Shown one piece after another: positions 1 through 6,413 of a DNA stretch of 10,777 nucleotides; the stretch's first letter is position 1, and every line of letters starts with the position of its first letter. The notes beneath the pieces were generated by a model. The model did no database searches and was not told the DNA's origin. It saw nothing but the letters and a program-made list of their open reading frames with translations. Origin of the DNA: JBCBKP01 sp038746265 (GTDB lineage: Bacteria > Planctomycetota > Phycisphaerae > Phycisphaerales > UBA1924); the NCBI GenBank assembly GCA_038746265.1, contig JBCDKU010000089.1:1-10777 (forward strand). Reading direction: 5' to 3'. The position numbers were made by a program, and so were the translations under genes.

Positions 1-1
1 C

Positions 2-736
2 GACGGTGCGCACGACATGGAGACCCGCTGCCGCGAGGCGGACCTCTCGAAGAACCCGGCCGCGATGCTCGCGACGCTGCTCGTGTACCTCGGCACGGGC
101 TGCTATCGCGAGGGCGGGCCAGCTGAGAAATGGGCCAAGCCCAACCATGTGATGATGCCCTACTGCAACGCGCTGTACCTGTGCGCGGACTGGTACCGGC
201 AGCTCTGGGCAGAGTCGCTCGGCAAGCGGTACTCGCTCGACGGTCCCGATGGCAAACAGGAAGTCTTCGCGGGCTTCACGCCCATCAAGGCGCTCGGCGC
301 GACCGACCAGCACTCGCAGGTCCAGCTCTACCGCGAGGGACCCAACGACAAGGTCTTCTGCCTGATCGAGGTCGAGGACTTCGGCGCGACGGGTGAGGCC
401 GTCACGATGCCGACCGGGCTTGGAATCGATGCGCTCCAGTACCTCGAGGGCCAGAAGATGTCGAAGCTGCTCAACGCTGAGAAGCGGGCGACGGAATACG
501 CGCTGGTCGAGTCGGAACGGCCCAACCTGACGATCAAATTCCCGCGTGTGGACGCCCGCCACGTCGGCGAGTTCATGATGCTCTGGCAGGTCGCGACCGC
601 CTACGCGGGCCTGATGCTGAACGTGGACGCCTACGACCAGCCAGCGGTGGAGACGGGGAAGAAGGCAACGTTTGGGTTGATGGGACGGGAGGGGTTTGGG
701 GAGTGGGAGGAGAAGGTGGCGAGCAAGCTGTCGTGA
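2..736 (+). CDS. pgi: Glucose-6-phosphate isomerase, C-terminal part (5' end outside window)
   Basis: This is the C-terminal half of phosphoglucose isomerase, the cytoplasmic enzyme that interconverts glucose-6-phosphate and fructose-6-phosphate. The frame is open to the left edge, so the ATG at 17 is probably internal and the N-terminal sugar-isomerase domain lies outside. Counting from that ATG, the family segment ADWYRQLWAESLGK is at about 57-70. TDQHSQVQ at 96-103 holds the histidine that opens the sugar ring. YDQPAVETGKK at 206-216 matches the C-terminal PGI signature, including the conserved lysine near the phosphate. Family members usually carry glycine where this protein has the alanine of QPAV. 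The catalytic glutamate would be upstream of the window. The stop overlaps the GTG start of the next small gene by four bases (GTGA). Identity is secure; only completeness is unknown. Confidence 0.95.
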   Translation, partial: DGAHDMETRCREADLSKNPAAMLATLLVYLGTGCYREGGPAEKWAKPNHVMMPYCNALYLCADWYRQLWAESLGKRYSLDGPDGKQEVFAGFTPIKALGATDQHSQVQLYREGPNDKVFCLIEVEDFGATGEAVTMPTGLGIDALQYLEGQKMSKLLNAEKRATEYALVESERPNLTIKFPRVDARHVGEFMMLWQVATAYAGLMLNVDAYDQPAVETGKKATFGLMGREGFGEWEEKVASKLS

Positions 737-1110
737 GTAAGGACTACGTTCGCGGGGATCGCACGCTCGATGTTTCCGTCCTATTCAAAGGACTGAGACT
801 GACATCCTTCCGTGTACAACCGAATCTGATAGAACTTGAGTTCGACAACACTGGGGTAGGGATAGACATTCTCGACGGCGAGGTCATTGTCACGGATCGT
901 CACGGGCGACTGCGACGCATGGTCCATTGGGACCTCAAGGCGGTCGATGCCCTCCGAGATCTTCTCGATACCGTCGTCACGTCAGCTTTACTCGGCGAAG
1001 ACCTCGAACTGCTTCTGGTCTTCGAAGACGGGAAGAAGCTGGAGCTTTCATTCGGTGGCACGCCGGAGAGCTACCACATTCATGCCCACGGGAAAGTCTA
1101 TGTCTATTGA
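733..1110 (+). CDS. Small protein of unknown function (DUF6188-like)
   Basis: This encodes 125 residues from the GTG at 733, which overlaps the pgi stop as GTGA; an in-frame GTG at 703 would add ten residues and overlap pgi further. The protein alternates beta-like and acidic segments: a VQPNLIELEFDN strand, an EVIVTDRHGR turn, a helix around AVDALRDLLDTVVTSALL, then LELLLVFEDGKKLELSF and a final ESYHIHAHGKVYVY. The order 'sequence feeding a strand, helix, VTSA, L.L.FEDG..L, E.Y.I' recalls the DUF6188 family of small, often orphan, immunity-like proteins. That link is pattern recognition and not a search result. There is no signal peptide or membrane segment. GC content is visibly lower than in pgi or the flagellar genes, which suggests a different origin. 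The REP-like palindromes begin 12 bases after its stop. Confidence 0.7.
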   Translation: MSKDYVRGDRTLDVSVLFKGLRLTSFRVQPNLIELEFDNTGVGIDILDGEVIVTDRHGRLRRMVHWDLKAVDALRDLLDTVVTSALLGEDLELLLVFEDGKKLELSFGGTPESYHIHAHGKVYVY

Positions 1111-1122
1111 CGATCAAGCCGG

Positions 1123-1203
1123 GTGCCACTGGCGGTCTCTGCCGCCAGTGTGACTCTGGAACGTCCATGGGCTTCACACTGGCGATAAGATCGCCAGTGG
1201 CAC
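1123..1203. repeat. Head-to-head pair of REP-like palindromes between convergent genes
   Basis: Two imperfect-palindrome units lie in opposite orientation. Unit 1 (1123-1153) has a perfect 9-bp stem, CACTGGCGG at 1127-1135 and CCGCCAGTG at 1142-1150. Unit 2 (1174-1203) has a perfect 10-bp stem, CACTGGCGAT at 1177-1186 and ATCGCCAGTG at 1190-1199. The reverse complement of unit 2 matches unit 1 at both ends: GTGCCACTGGCG and CGCCAGTGTGA are identical, and only the loop differs. The asymmetric GTGCC heads face outward and the TGA ends face a 20-base spacer (1154-1173). This is the layout of a BIME built from two REP units. It lies between the convergent small gene and helicase gene, so in RNA it could also act as a two-way terminator or 3'-end stabiliser, though there is no U-tract. 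Confidence 0.8.
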
Positions 1204-1211
1204 GTTTGTGA

Positions 1212-2615
<1,404 letters not shown>

Positions 2616-2640
2616 ACGGGAAGAAGTGCCGGTCTGCGTG

Positions 2641-2669
2641 AGCGTCTAGGGCACCCTGCCCCGGACGCT
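2641..2669 (-). other. Possible RNA hairpin in the helicase 5' leader
   Basis: AGCGTC (2641-2646) pairs with GACGCT (2664-2669), and inside that GGGCA (2649-2653) pairs with TGCCC (2657-2661). This gives 11 base pairs around a 2x2 internal loop and a three-base apex. It ends 25 bases upstream of the helicase ATG at 2615, so it would lie in the helicase mRNA leader or at the 3' end of the preceding gene. No run of U follows on the minus strand, so an intrinsic terminator is unlikely. A chance structure in GC-rich DNA is possible. Confidence 0.35.
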
Positions 2670-2765
2670 GCCAGCAGATTCTCCGTGCCGGGATCCAGAA
2701 CGATCCACGGCGGCGAGGCTACCGGCTTGCTGTGAATACTAGACCGACCGGATCTCGGATCTACC

Positions 2766-3218
2766 TCAGCTGAATTCGATCCAAACCGAACAGATCGCAC
2801 CTCGTCTTTGCTCCAACCACACTGAGAACGCTCCGTAGTCGCGACGGAAGCCACCGAGTTCGGGCAAGAAGCCCGGCGGGACATGCGACTGTGACGATCC
2901 GATGGCATAGCCGTCGAACGCAACCTGCCCAGCGAAGGGAAGGCGTGGTTCATACTCCACCCCGCGGGTCGCAAAGACAAGAACGAGGCCTGTGATTGTG
3001 CTTCGCCTCACATCTTGGTGGAGAAATACGCCTGATTTGTCGAACGCAAAACGCTTTGAGAACGGGTGACTACGTCCGTAGGCCTTGTCTGAGACCCATT
3101 CTCGAGGACTGTCGCCGATCAGCTCCTCATACCTCGCGATAGAGGTCGAGTGATCAACGTGGTTGCCGTTGACAAGGACACCCGCTCGGTCGTTGATCTC
3201 AGTGACCTCAACAACCAC
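2766..3218 (-). CDS. Protein of unknown function (DUF7738-like)
   Basis: I choose the GTG at 3218 as start (150 residues) because AGAGGTGAAGG lies just upstream; a TTG at 3254 would add twelve residues that run back into the heptamer repeat. The protein has no signal peptide or membrane helix. It begins with a strand and turn (VVVEVTEINDRAGVLVNGNHVDHS), followed by a short helix (ARYEELIGDSPRE). Then come a FDKSGVFLHQD strand, a hydrophobic strand TITGLVLVFATRG and the segment LPFAGQVAFDGYAIG. That series resembles DUF7738-type proteins, in which a 'set rule, helix, GEP, aromatic-strand, ISI.L..' pattern recurs. The resemblance is from memory and unverified. Base composition is less GC-rich than in the flanking helicase and SDR genes, and the codon choice is less biased, suggesting later acquisition. 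It lies in the same direction between those two genes. Confidence 0.65.
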   Translation of the reverse strand: MVVEVTEINDRAGVLVNGNHVDHSTSIARYEELIGDSPREWVSDKAYGRSHPFSKRFAFDKSGVFLHQDVRRSTITGLVLVFATRGVEYEPRLPFAGQVAFDGYAIGSSQSHVPPGFLPELGGFRRDYGAFSVWLEQRRGAICSVWIEFS

Positions 3219-3245
3219 GGCAGTGCCTTCACCTCTGGCAGGCCC

Positions 3246-3273
3246 GAATGCCAAATGCCGAGTGCCGAATGCC
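3246..3273. repeat. Four tandem 7-bp units (GAATGCC-like)
   Basis: Four heptamers stand side by side: GAATGCC, AAATGCC, GAGTGCC, GAATGCC. They lie in the 63-base gap between the SDR stop and the start of the next leftward gene. Part of the array also forms a hairpin with the following bases: GTGCCG (3262-3267) and CGGCAC (3275-3280), a 6-bp stem with a 7-base loop, directly after the SDR stop codon. The unit length of seven would shift a reading frame if copies changed, but the array appears to lie outside any coding frame when the GTG at 3218 is used. Confidence 0.7.
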
Positions 3274-3281
3274 CCGGCACC

Positions 3282-4028
3282 TCAGCTCCGCCCGTACACC
3301 GGCACCAACGCCCCGCGTGTCGCGCGGTTCGCGGGCGAGACGAGGAACGCGATCGTCTCGGCGATCTCGTCGGGCTTGGGCCAGGCGTCGTGGTCGGCGT
3401 CGGGCATCGCCTCGCGGTTGGCGGCGGTGTCCACGACCGACGGGGCGATCGCGTTGACCCAGATGTCGTCGTTCGCGAGCTCGGAGCCCAGCGACTGCGT
3501 GATCGAGGCGACCGCACCCTTGCTCGCGGAGTAGGCGACCATGTTCGCGCCGGCTTCTCGGACCAGCGCGACGCGGGCCGTGACGTTGAGGATGCGACCG
3601 CGGCCGAACTCGCTCGGCTCGTTGTGCTTCATGTGGCGGGCCGCCTCGAGGCAGGAGAGGTAGCACGTCTTGGCGTTCATCGCCATCATCTTGTCGAAGA
3701 CCTCGGGGTCGGTCGCGTCGATGCCGCCCATCGAGAAGCCGCCCGCCACGTGGATCGAGGCCCAGAGCGGTCCGCGCTCGGCGACCGCCCGGGCGTAGAA
3801 CGTCTGGCACCGCACGGGCTCGGTCAGGTCCACGCCCTCGACGCAGCGAACGCAGTCGGCGTCGCACCAGTCGTAATCGGACATCTCGTGGTGGTGGAAG
3901 ACGGGGACCGTGACGTTCGCGCCGGCTTCAACAAGCCGCGAGACCACGGCGGCGCCGAGCCCGCCCGTGCCGCCCGTGACGACGCAGTGCTTGTCCTTGA
4001 GTCCGAGGCCGTCGGTGATGGCGGTCAT
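3282..4028 (-). CDS. SDR-family NAD(P)-dependent oxidoreductase
   Basis: This is a 248-residue short-chain dehydrogenase/reductase, a soluble Rossmann-fold enzyme; its substrate cannot be read from the sequence. The ATG at 4028 is chosen because the homologous part starts there and AAAAGGGA lies about ten bases upstream; the frame is open further upstream but looks non-coding. TGGTGGLG (18-25) is the dinucleotide-binding glycine motif, D67 fits the adenine-contacting DLT, and N118 fits the structural asparagine. The usual NNAG is HVAGGF (93-98). Y166 and K170 of YSASK are the catalytic pair. The segment NVTARVAL (148-155) carries alanine where most SDRs have the catalytic serine, with threonine next to it, and the stretch to the tyrosine is two residues longer than usual. 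The end GALVPVYGRS is typical of this subgroup, so the protein is complete. It is transcribed away from the FmdB-like gene. Confidence 0.9.
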   Translation of the reverse strand: MTAITDGLGLKDKHCVVTGGTGGLGAAVVSRLVEAGANVTVPVFHHHEMSDYDWCDADCVRCVEGVDLTEPVRCQTFYARAVAERGPLWASIHVAGGFSMGGIDATDPEVFDKMMAMNAKTCYLSCLEAARHMKHNEPSEFGRGRILNVTARVALVREAGANMVAYSASKGAVASITQSLGSELANDDIWVNAIAPSVVDTAANREAMPDADHDAWPKPDEIAETIAFLVSPANRATRGALVPVYGRS

Positions 4029-4079
4029 GCGGTGAATCCCTTTTCTTCTCGCTCGGAGCCGTTGCCGTAGACTCTGCCT

Positions 4080-4106
4080 GCCGGCCGCGTGCCGGCGGTG
4101 AAGGAG
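4080..4106 (+). promoter_or_regulatory. Hairpin and Shine-Dalgarno before the FmdB-like gene
   Basis: GCCGGC (4080-4085) pairs with GCCGGC (4091-4096) across a five-base loop, and two more outer pairs, one of them G-U, extend it to eight. A strong ribosome-binding site, AAGGAG at 4101-4106, follows directly, eight bases before the ATG at 4115. The site decides the start. The 86-base gap between this gene and the divergent SDR gene must hold both promoters, but I see no convincing -35/-10 pair in it. Confidence 0.5.
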
Positions 4107-4114
4107 TCTGCCCG

Positions 4115-4342
4115 ATGCCACTGTATGAGTATCGCTGCGAGCAGGACGGGACGGTCCTTGAGCTGCGTCGGTCGATGGCCGATGCGGACAAGCCGGTCCC
4201 GGACCCCGAGTACCGCGGGCGGACCTTCCGGCGGGTGTTGTCCGGTTTCCAGGCGAAATCGAGCACACCCGCGGCGTCCTCGCTGCCCCAGGCGTGCTGC
4301 CCGTGCGGCCAGGCGGCGAGCCGGTGCCCCTCGATGAACTGA
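4115..4342 (+). CDS. FmdB-like small protein with degenerate zinc ribbon
   Basis: This is a 75-residue protein starting with MPLYEYRCEQDG, the hallmark opening of the FmdB family, whose members are small putative regulatory or metal-binding proteins of unclear role. The usual ribbon has two CxxC pairs. Here only C8 of the first pair remains (CEQDG in place of CxxCG), and the second pair is replaced by VPDPEYRG around 28-35. The following FRRVLSGFQAK (38-48) keeps the family's 'RRLxSG' turn. The C-terminal tail instead carries cysteines at 61, 62, 64 and 71 (ACCPCGQAASRC), so a metal site may be built differently. A good AAGGAG lies upstream of the ATG. It is divergent from the SDR gene and upstream of the flagellar operon; neither context explains its function. 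Confidence 0.8.
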   Translation: MPLYEYRCEQDGTVLELRRSMADADKPVPDPEYRGRTFRRVLSGFQAKSSTPAASSLPQACCPCGQAASRCPSMN

Positions 4343-4467
4343 GGCGCATCTTCGACATCCGGGAGCGCAACCGGGCCTATTTGTGCGCCGTCGCCGCGCA
4401 CGCGCAGGGTCGGTGCGCAGGAACACGCGCCGGACGTGCGGGATCCGCTTTGGCACGCTGGTTGTGA
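4324..4467 (+). CDS. Candidate small ORF overlapping the FmdB-like gene end
   Basis: From a GTG at 4324 a frame of 47 codons runs to a TGA at 4465-4467, overlapping the last 19 bases of the FmdB-like gene in another frame. The first half reads VPLDELRRIFDIRERNRAYL, and most of its codons end in C or G, as in the real genes here; the second half is Ala/Arg/Gly-rich and less convincing. The frame is open upstream to 4162, so this may be the tail of a degraded gene. There is no clear ribosome-binding site, though coupling to the upstream gene is possible. Its end overlaps the candidate sigma-54 promoter. I recognise no family. It could be chance. Confidence 0.25.
   Translation: MPLDELRRIFDIRERNRAYLCAVAAHAQGRCAGTRAGRAGSALARWL
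4383..4401 (+). other. Small hairpin downstream of the FmdB-like gene
   Basis: GTGCGC (4383-4388) pairs with GCGCAC (4396-4401) across a seven-base loop. It lies 40 bases after the FmdB-like stop and could mark the end of that transcript. No U-tract follows, so an intrinsic terminator is not shown, and chance pairing in GC-rich DNA is likely enough to keep confidence low. Confidence 0.2.
4450..4466 (+). promoter_or_regulatory. Candidate sigma-54 promoter for the flagellar operon
   Basis: TTGGCACG (4450-4457) is a perfect -24 element. After four bases it is followed by TTGTG (4462-4466) in place of TTGCW. The distance from the second G of the GG pair to the -12 position is exactly twelve bases, as sigma-54 requires; the single departure is T for C at -12. 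Transcription would start near 4477, giving a leader of about 206 bases before flgF. Control of rod, ring and hook genes by sigma-54 with an enhancer-binding activator is established in several polar-flagellated bacteria. Its use here is inferred from the site and its place before flgF. Confidence 0.6.
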
Positions 4468-4510
4468 ATGGTTCCGCGAGAGGACATCTCGCTCGCGACG
4501 CGGGCGTCAC

Positions 4511-4528
4511 CCGGGGCGGAGTCCCCGG
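4511..4528 (+). other. GC hairpin in the flgF leader
   Basis: CCGGGG (4511-4516) pairs with CCCCGG (4523-4528) across the loop CGGAGT. It lies about 35 bases downstream of the predicted sigma-54 start site and so within the untranslated leader of the flagellar operon. It might protect the 5' end or pause transcription. The rest of 4529-4667 is GC-rich sequence in which I see no gene or further signal. Confidence 0.35.
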
Positions 4529-4682
4529 ACGACCGCGGCGCGGGATGCTCGGGCACGGAGGCCCGGGCGGCGTCGATCGCAGGGCGGCCAAGGACGGCCG
4601 GGACCCGCGGCGACCAGTCGGCGTGCGGCAGGGAGGCCGCGCGACATCAGATGGGTATCGCTGCGCGAAAGGAGTTCGAGCG

Positions 4683-5462
4683 GTGTACTACGGTATCCAG
4701 CTCTCGGCCTCGGGCGTGCTCGCGTCGTCTTATAAGGCGGACGTGCTCGCGAACAACCTGGCCAACGCGAACACCGTCGGGTTCAAGCCCGACGACGTGT
4801 TCATGCGGCAGCGCGACACCGTCCGCAACGAGGACGGCGTGCGCCACATCCCCTCGAACGCGCTGCTCGAATCGCTGGGCGGCGGCGTTCACGCTGCGCC
4901 GAACCGCGCGAACTTTGCGCAGGGCGCCATCGACAAGACCGGCAACGAGTTCGACCTCGCGATCCGCGGGCAGGGCTTCCTCGTCGTGAGAGATAGCTCC
5001 GACGGCTCGACCGACGCTCTGCGGCTCACCCGCGACGGGCGGCTGACGCGCGGCGCGAACGGGCAACTCACGCACGTGACCACGGGCCTGCCCGTGCTCG
5101 ACGTGAACGGCACGCCGATCTCGCTCCCCGCGAAGGGATCATTCACCGTTGATCGGGAGGGCCTCGTCCGCGTGGACGGAGCCCCGATCACACGGCTCGA
5201 GTTCGTGGACGTGCCCGACCGGGACCGCCTGAAGCGGATCGGCGGGACGCTCTACCAGCCGACGCGGGACCAGCTGCAGAACGCCTCCCCGGCTCCGGGC
5301 ATGATCGAGCAGGGCGCGGTCGAGGCCTCGGGCGTGAACCCGATCCGCGCAATGATGCGGGTGACGAAGGCGACGAAGGCGGTCGGGACCAACACCAACA
5401 TGATCCGCAGCCACGACAGGATGCTGGAGCAGGCGATCAACACCTTTGCCCGACTCCGCTGA
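4683..5462 (+). CDS. flgF: Flagellar basal-body rod protein FlgF
   Basis: This encodes a proximal-rod subunit of the flagellar axis, 259 residues, exported by the flagellar type III apparatus and assembled in the periplasm. The GTG at 4683 is the start because AAAGGAG (4668-4674) sits eight bases upstream and the family N-terminus begins there; the frame is open further upstream but that part is not protein-like. The N-terminal rod motif SASGVLASSYKADVLANNLANANTVGFK is at 8-35 and IRGQGF at 94-99. The C-terminal coiled segment (GAVEASGVNPIRAMMRVTKATKAV...) forms the D0 helix partner. There is no signal peptide, as expected. Placement directly before flgG supports FlgF over other rod/hook relatives, although these paralogues are alike and FlgF is the least distinct of them. 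It is the first gene of the operon. Confidence 0.88.
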   Translation: MYYGIQLSASGVLASSYKADVLANNLANANTVGFKPDDVFMRQRDTVRNEDGVRHIPSNALLESLGGGVHAAPNRANFAQGAIDKTGNEFDLAIRGQGFLVVRDSSDGSTDALRLTRDGRLTRGANGQLTHVTTGLPVLDVNGTPISLPAKGSFTVDREGLVRVDGAPITRLEFVDVPDRDRLKRIGGTLYQPTRDQLQNASPAPGMIEQGAVEASGVNPIRAMMRVTKATKAVGTNTNMIRSHDRMLEQAINTFARLR

Positions 5463-5491
5463 TCGGCCGCGCTGATGCCGCGCCTCTCTGA

Positions 5492-5508
5492 CGGGCACGC
5501 GGTTCGCT
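5492..5508 (+). promoter_or_regulatory. Weak sigma-54-like site before flgG
   Basis: CGGGCACG (5492-5499) and TCGCT (5504-5508) have the exact GG-to-GC spacing of twelve bases (second G at 5495, C at 5507). Both elements are imperfect: T at -26 is G, and one T of TTGC is C. A start near 5519 would give a 65-base leader. The site lies in the longest gap inside the operon, which makes it worth recording, but random matches of this quality are expected in GC-rich DNA. Confidence 0.3.
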
Positions 5509-5541
5509 GATCCCCCACTGACACACCAGACCGACACCACG

Positions 5542-5570
5542 CGGCGGGCGGATGCGTTCCTTGCCCGCCG
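5542..5570 (+). other. Hairpin just before the flgG ribosome-binding site
   Basis: CGGCGGGC (5542-5549) pairs perfectly with GCCCGCCG (5563-5570), eight all-GC pairs with a 13-base loop. The flgG Shine-Dalgarno sequence GGAG (5573-5576) starts two bases after the stem. The structure could tune flgG translation or set an mRNA end between flgF and flgG. There is no U-tract to make it a terminator. Confidence 0.45.
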
Positions 5571-5583
5571 ACGGAGATAGACG

Positions 5584-6390
5584 ATGGCCAGCATTGCTCT
5601 TCGATCCGCCGCCTCGGGCCTGAGCGCCCTGAACACGCGGCTCGACGTGATCGCGAACAACCTCGCGAACGCCAACACCGCCGGCTTCAAGGCGAGCCGC
5701 GCGAACTTCCAAGATCTCTTCTACATCGAGCGGCGGCTGCCGGGCGTCGAGAACGCCAACGGCGACCAGAGCCCGACCGGGCTCTCGGTGGGTCTGGGCG
5801 TGGAGGTCTCGGGCACGCAGCTCAACTTCGAGCAGGGCTCGCCCATCCAGACGGGCCGTGAGCTCGACCTCTACATCGCGGGCCGCGGGTTCTTCCAGGT
5901 GGATATCGAGGACGATCAGGGCAACGGCATCGGGTATTCGCGTGCGGGCAACTTCGCGATCAACGCCGAGGGCGACCTTGTCCTCGCGACCGACTCGGGC
6001 CGGCGTCTCGAGCCCAACATCAATATCCCGCAGGACGCCCGGAACATCACGATCAGCGCGGACGGCATTATCGGCGGCAACGTCGCCGGCAACGCGGAGT
6101 TCGTGGAGTTCGGACAGCTGCAACTCGCGGACTTCATCAACCCCGCGGGCCTGCGGCAGATCGGCGAGAACCTGTACGTCGAGTCCGGCGCGTCTGGTCA
6201 GCCTCTACCGGCACAGCCCGGCACCGAGGGCCTCGGCACGATCGTGCAGGGCACGCTCGAGGCATCGAACGTCGATCCGACGCGGGAGCTCATTGAGCTG
6301 ATCCGCACGCAGCGGTCGTTCGAGCTCAACAGCCAGGTCATCCGCGCCGCGGATGAGGCACTCCAGCAGATCGGTCAGCTCCGCCGGTAA
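5584..6390 (+). CDS. flgG: Flagellar distal rod protein FlgG
   Basis: This 268-residue protein is the distal-rod subunit that crosses the P and L rings and joins the hook. It is exported unprocessed by the flagellar secretion system. The rod motif ALRSAASGLSALNTRLDVIANNLANANTAGFK fills residues 5-36. The FlgG-specific region DLFYIERRLPGVENANGDQSPTGLSVGLGV (44-73) follows and distinguishes it from the hook protein; IAGRGFFQV is at 98-106. The C-terminal helix, SNVDPTRELIELIRTQRSFELNSQVIRAADEALQQIGQL, is a close match to the family, which is normally about 260 residues long. The ATG at 5584 is preceded by GGAG at 5573-5576. It is separated from flgF by 121 bases and from flgA by 23. Confidence 0.96.
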   Translation: MASIALRSAASGLSALNTRLDVIANNLANANTAGFKASRANFQDLFYIERRLPGVENANGDQSPTGLSVGLGVEVSGTQLNFEQGSPIQTGRELDLYIAGRGFFQVDIEDDQGNGIGYSRAGNFAINAEGDLVLATDSGRRLEPNINIPQDARNITISADGIIGGNVAGNAEFVEFGQLQLADFINPAGLRQIGENLYVESGASGQPLPAQPGTEGLGTIVQGTLEASNVDPTRELIELIRTQRSFELNSQVIRAADEALQQIGQLRR

Positions 6391-6413
6391 TCGGCGACGG
6401 AGGTACGGGTCCC

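Noticed and set aside
2736..2741. TAGTAT (minus strand) as a -10 box for the helicase
   Set aside because: There is no -35 element about 17 bases upstream and no extended -10, so it cannot be told from chance.
3150..4070. Rightward open frame of 306 codons across the SDR gene
   Set aside because: It is antisense to a complete SDR with recognisable motifs and gives a low-complexity Arg/Val/Gly/Asp product.
4383..4682. N-terminal extension of flgF by 100 codons
   Set aside because: The extension is Arg/Gly-rich and unlike any rod protein; the GTG at 4683 has a strong ribosome site and matches the family N-terminus.
4468..4682. Leader-peptide ORF from the ATG at 4468
   Set aside because: It has no ribosome site (it starts upstream of the predicted transcript start), and it runs on through flgF in another frame without a stop until 4989.
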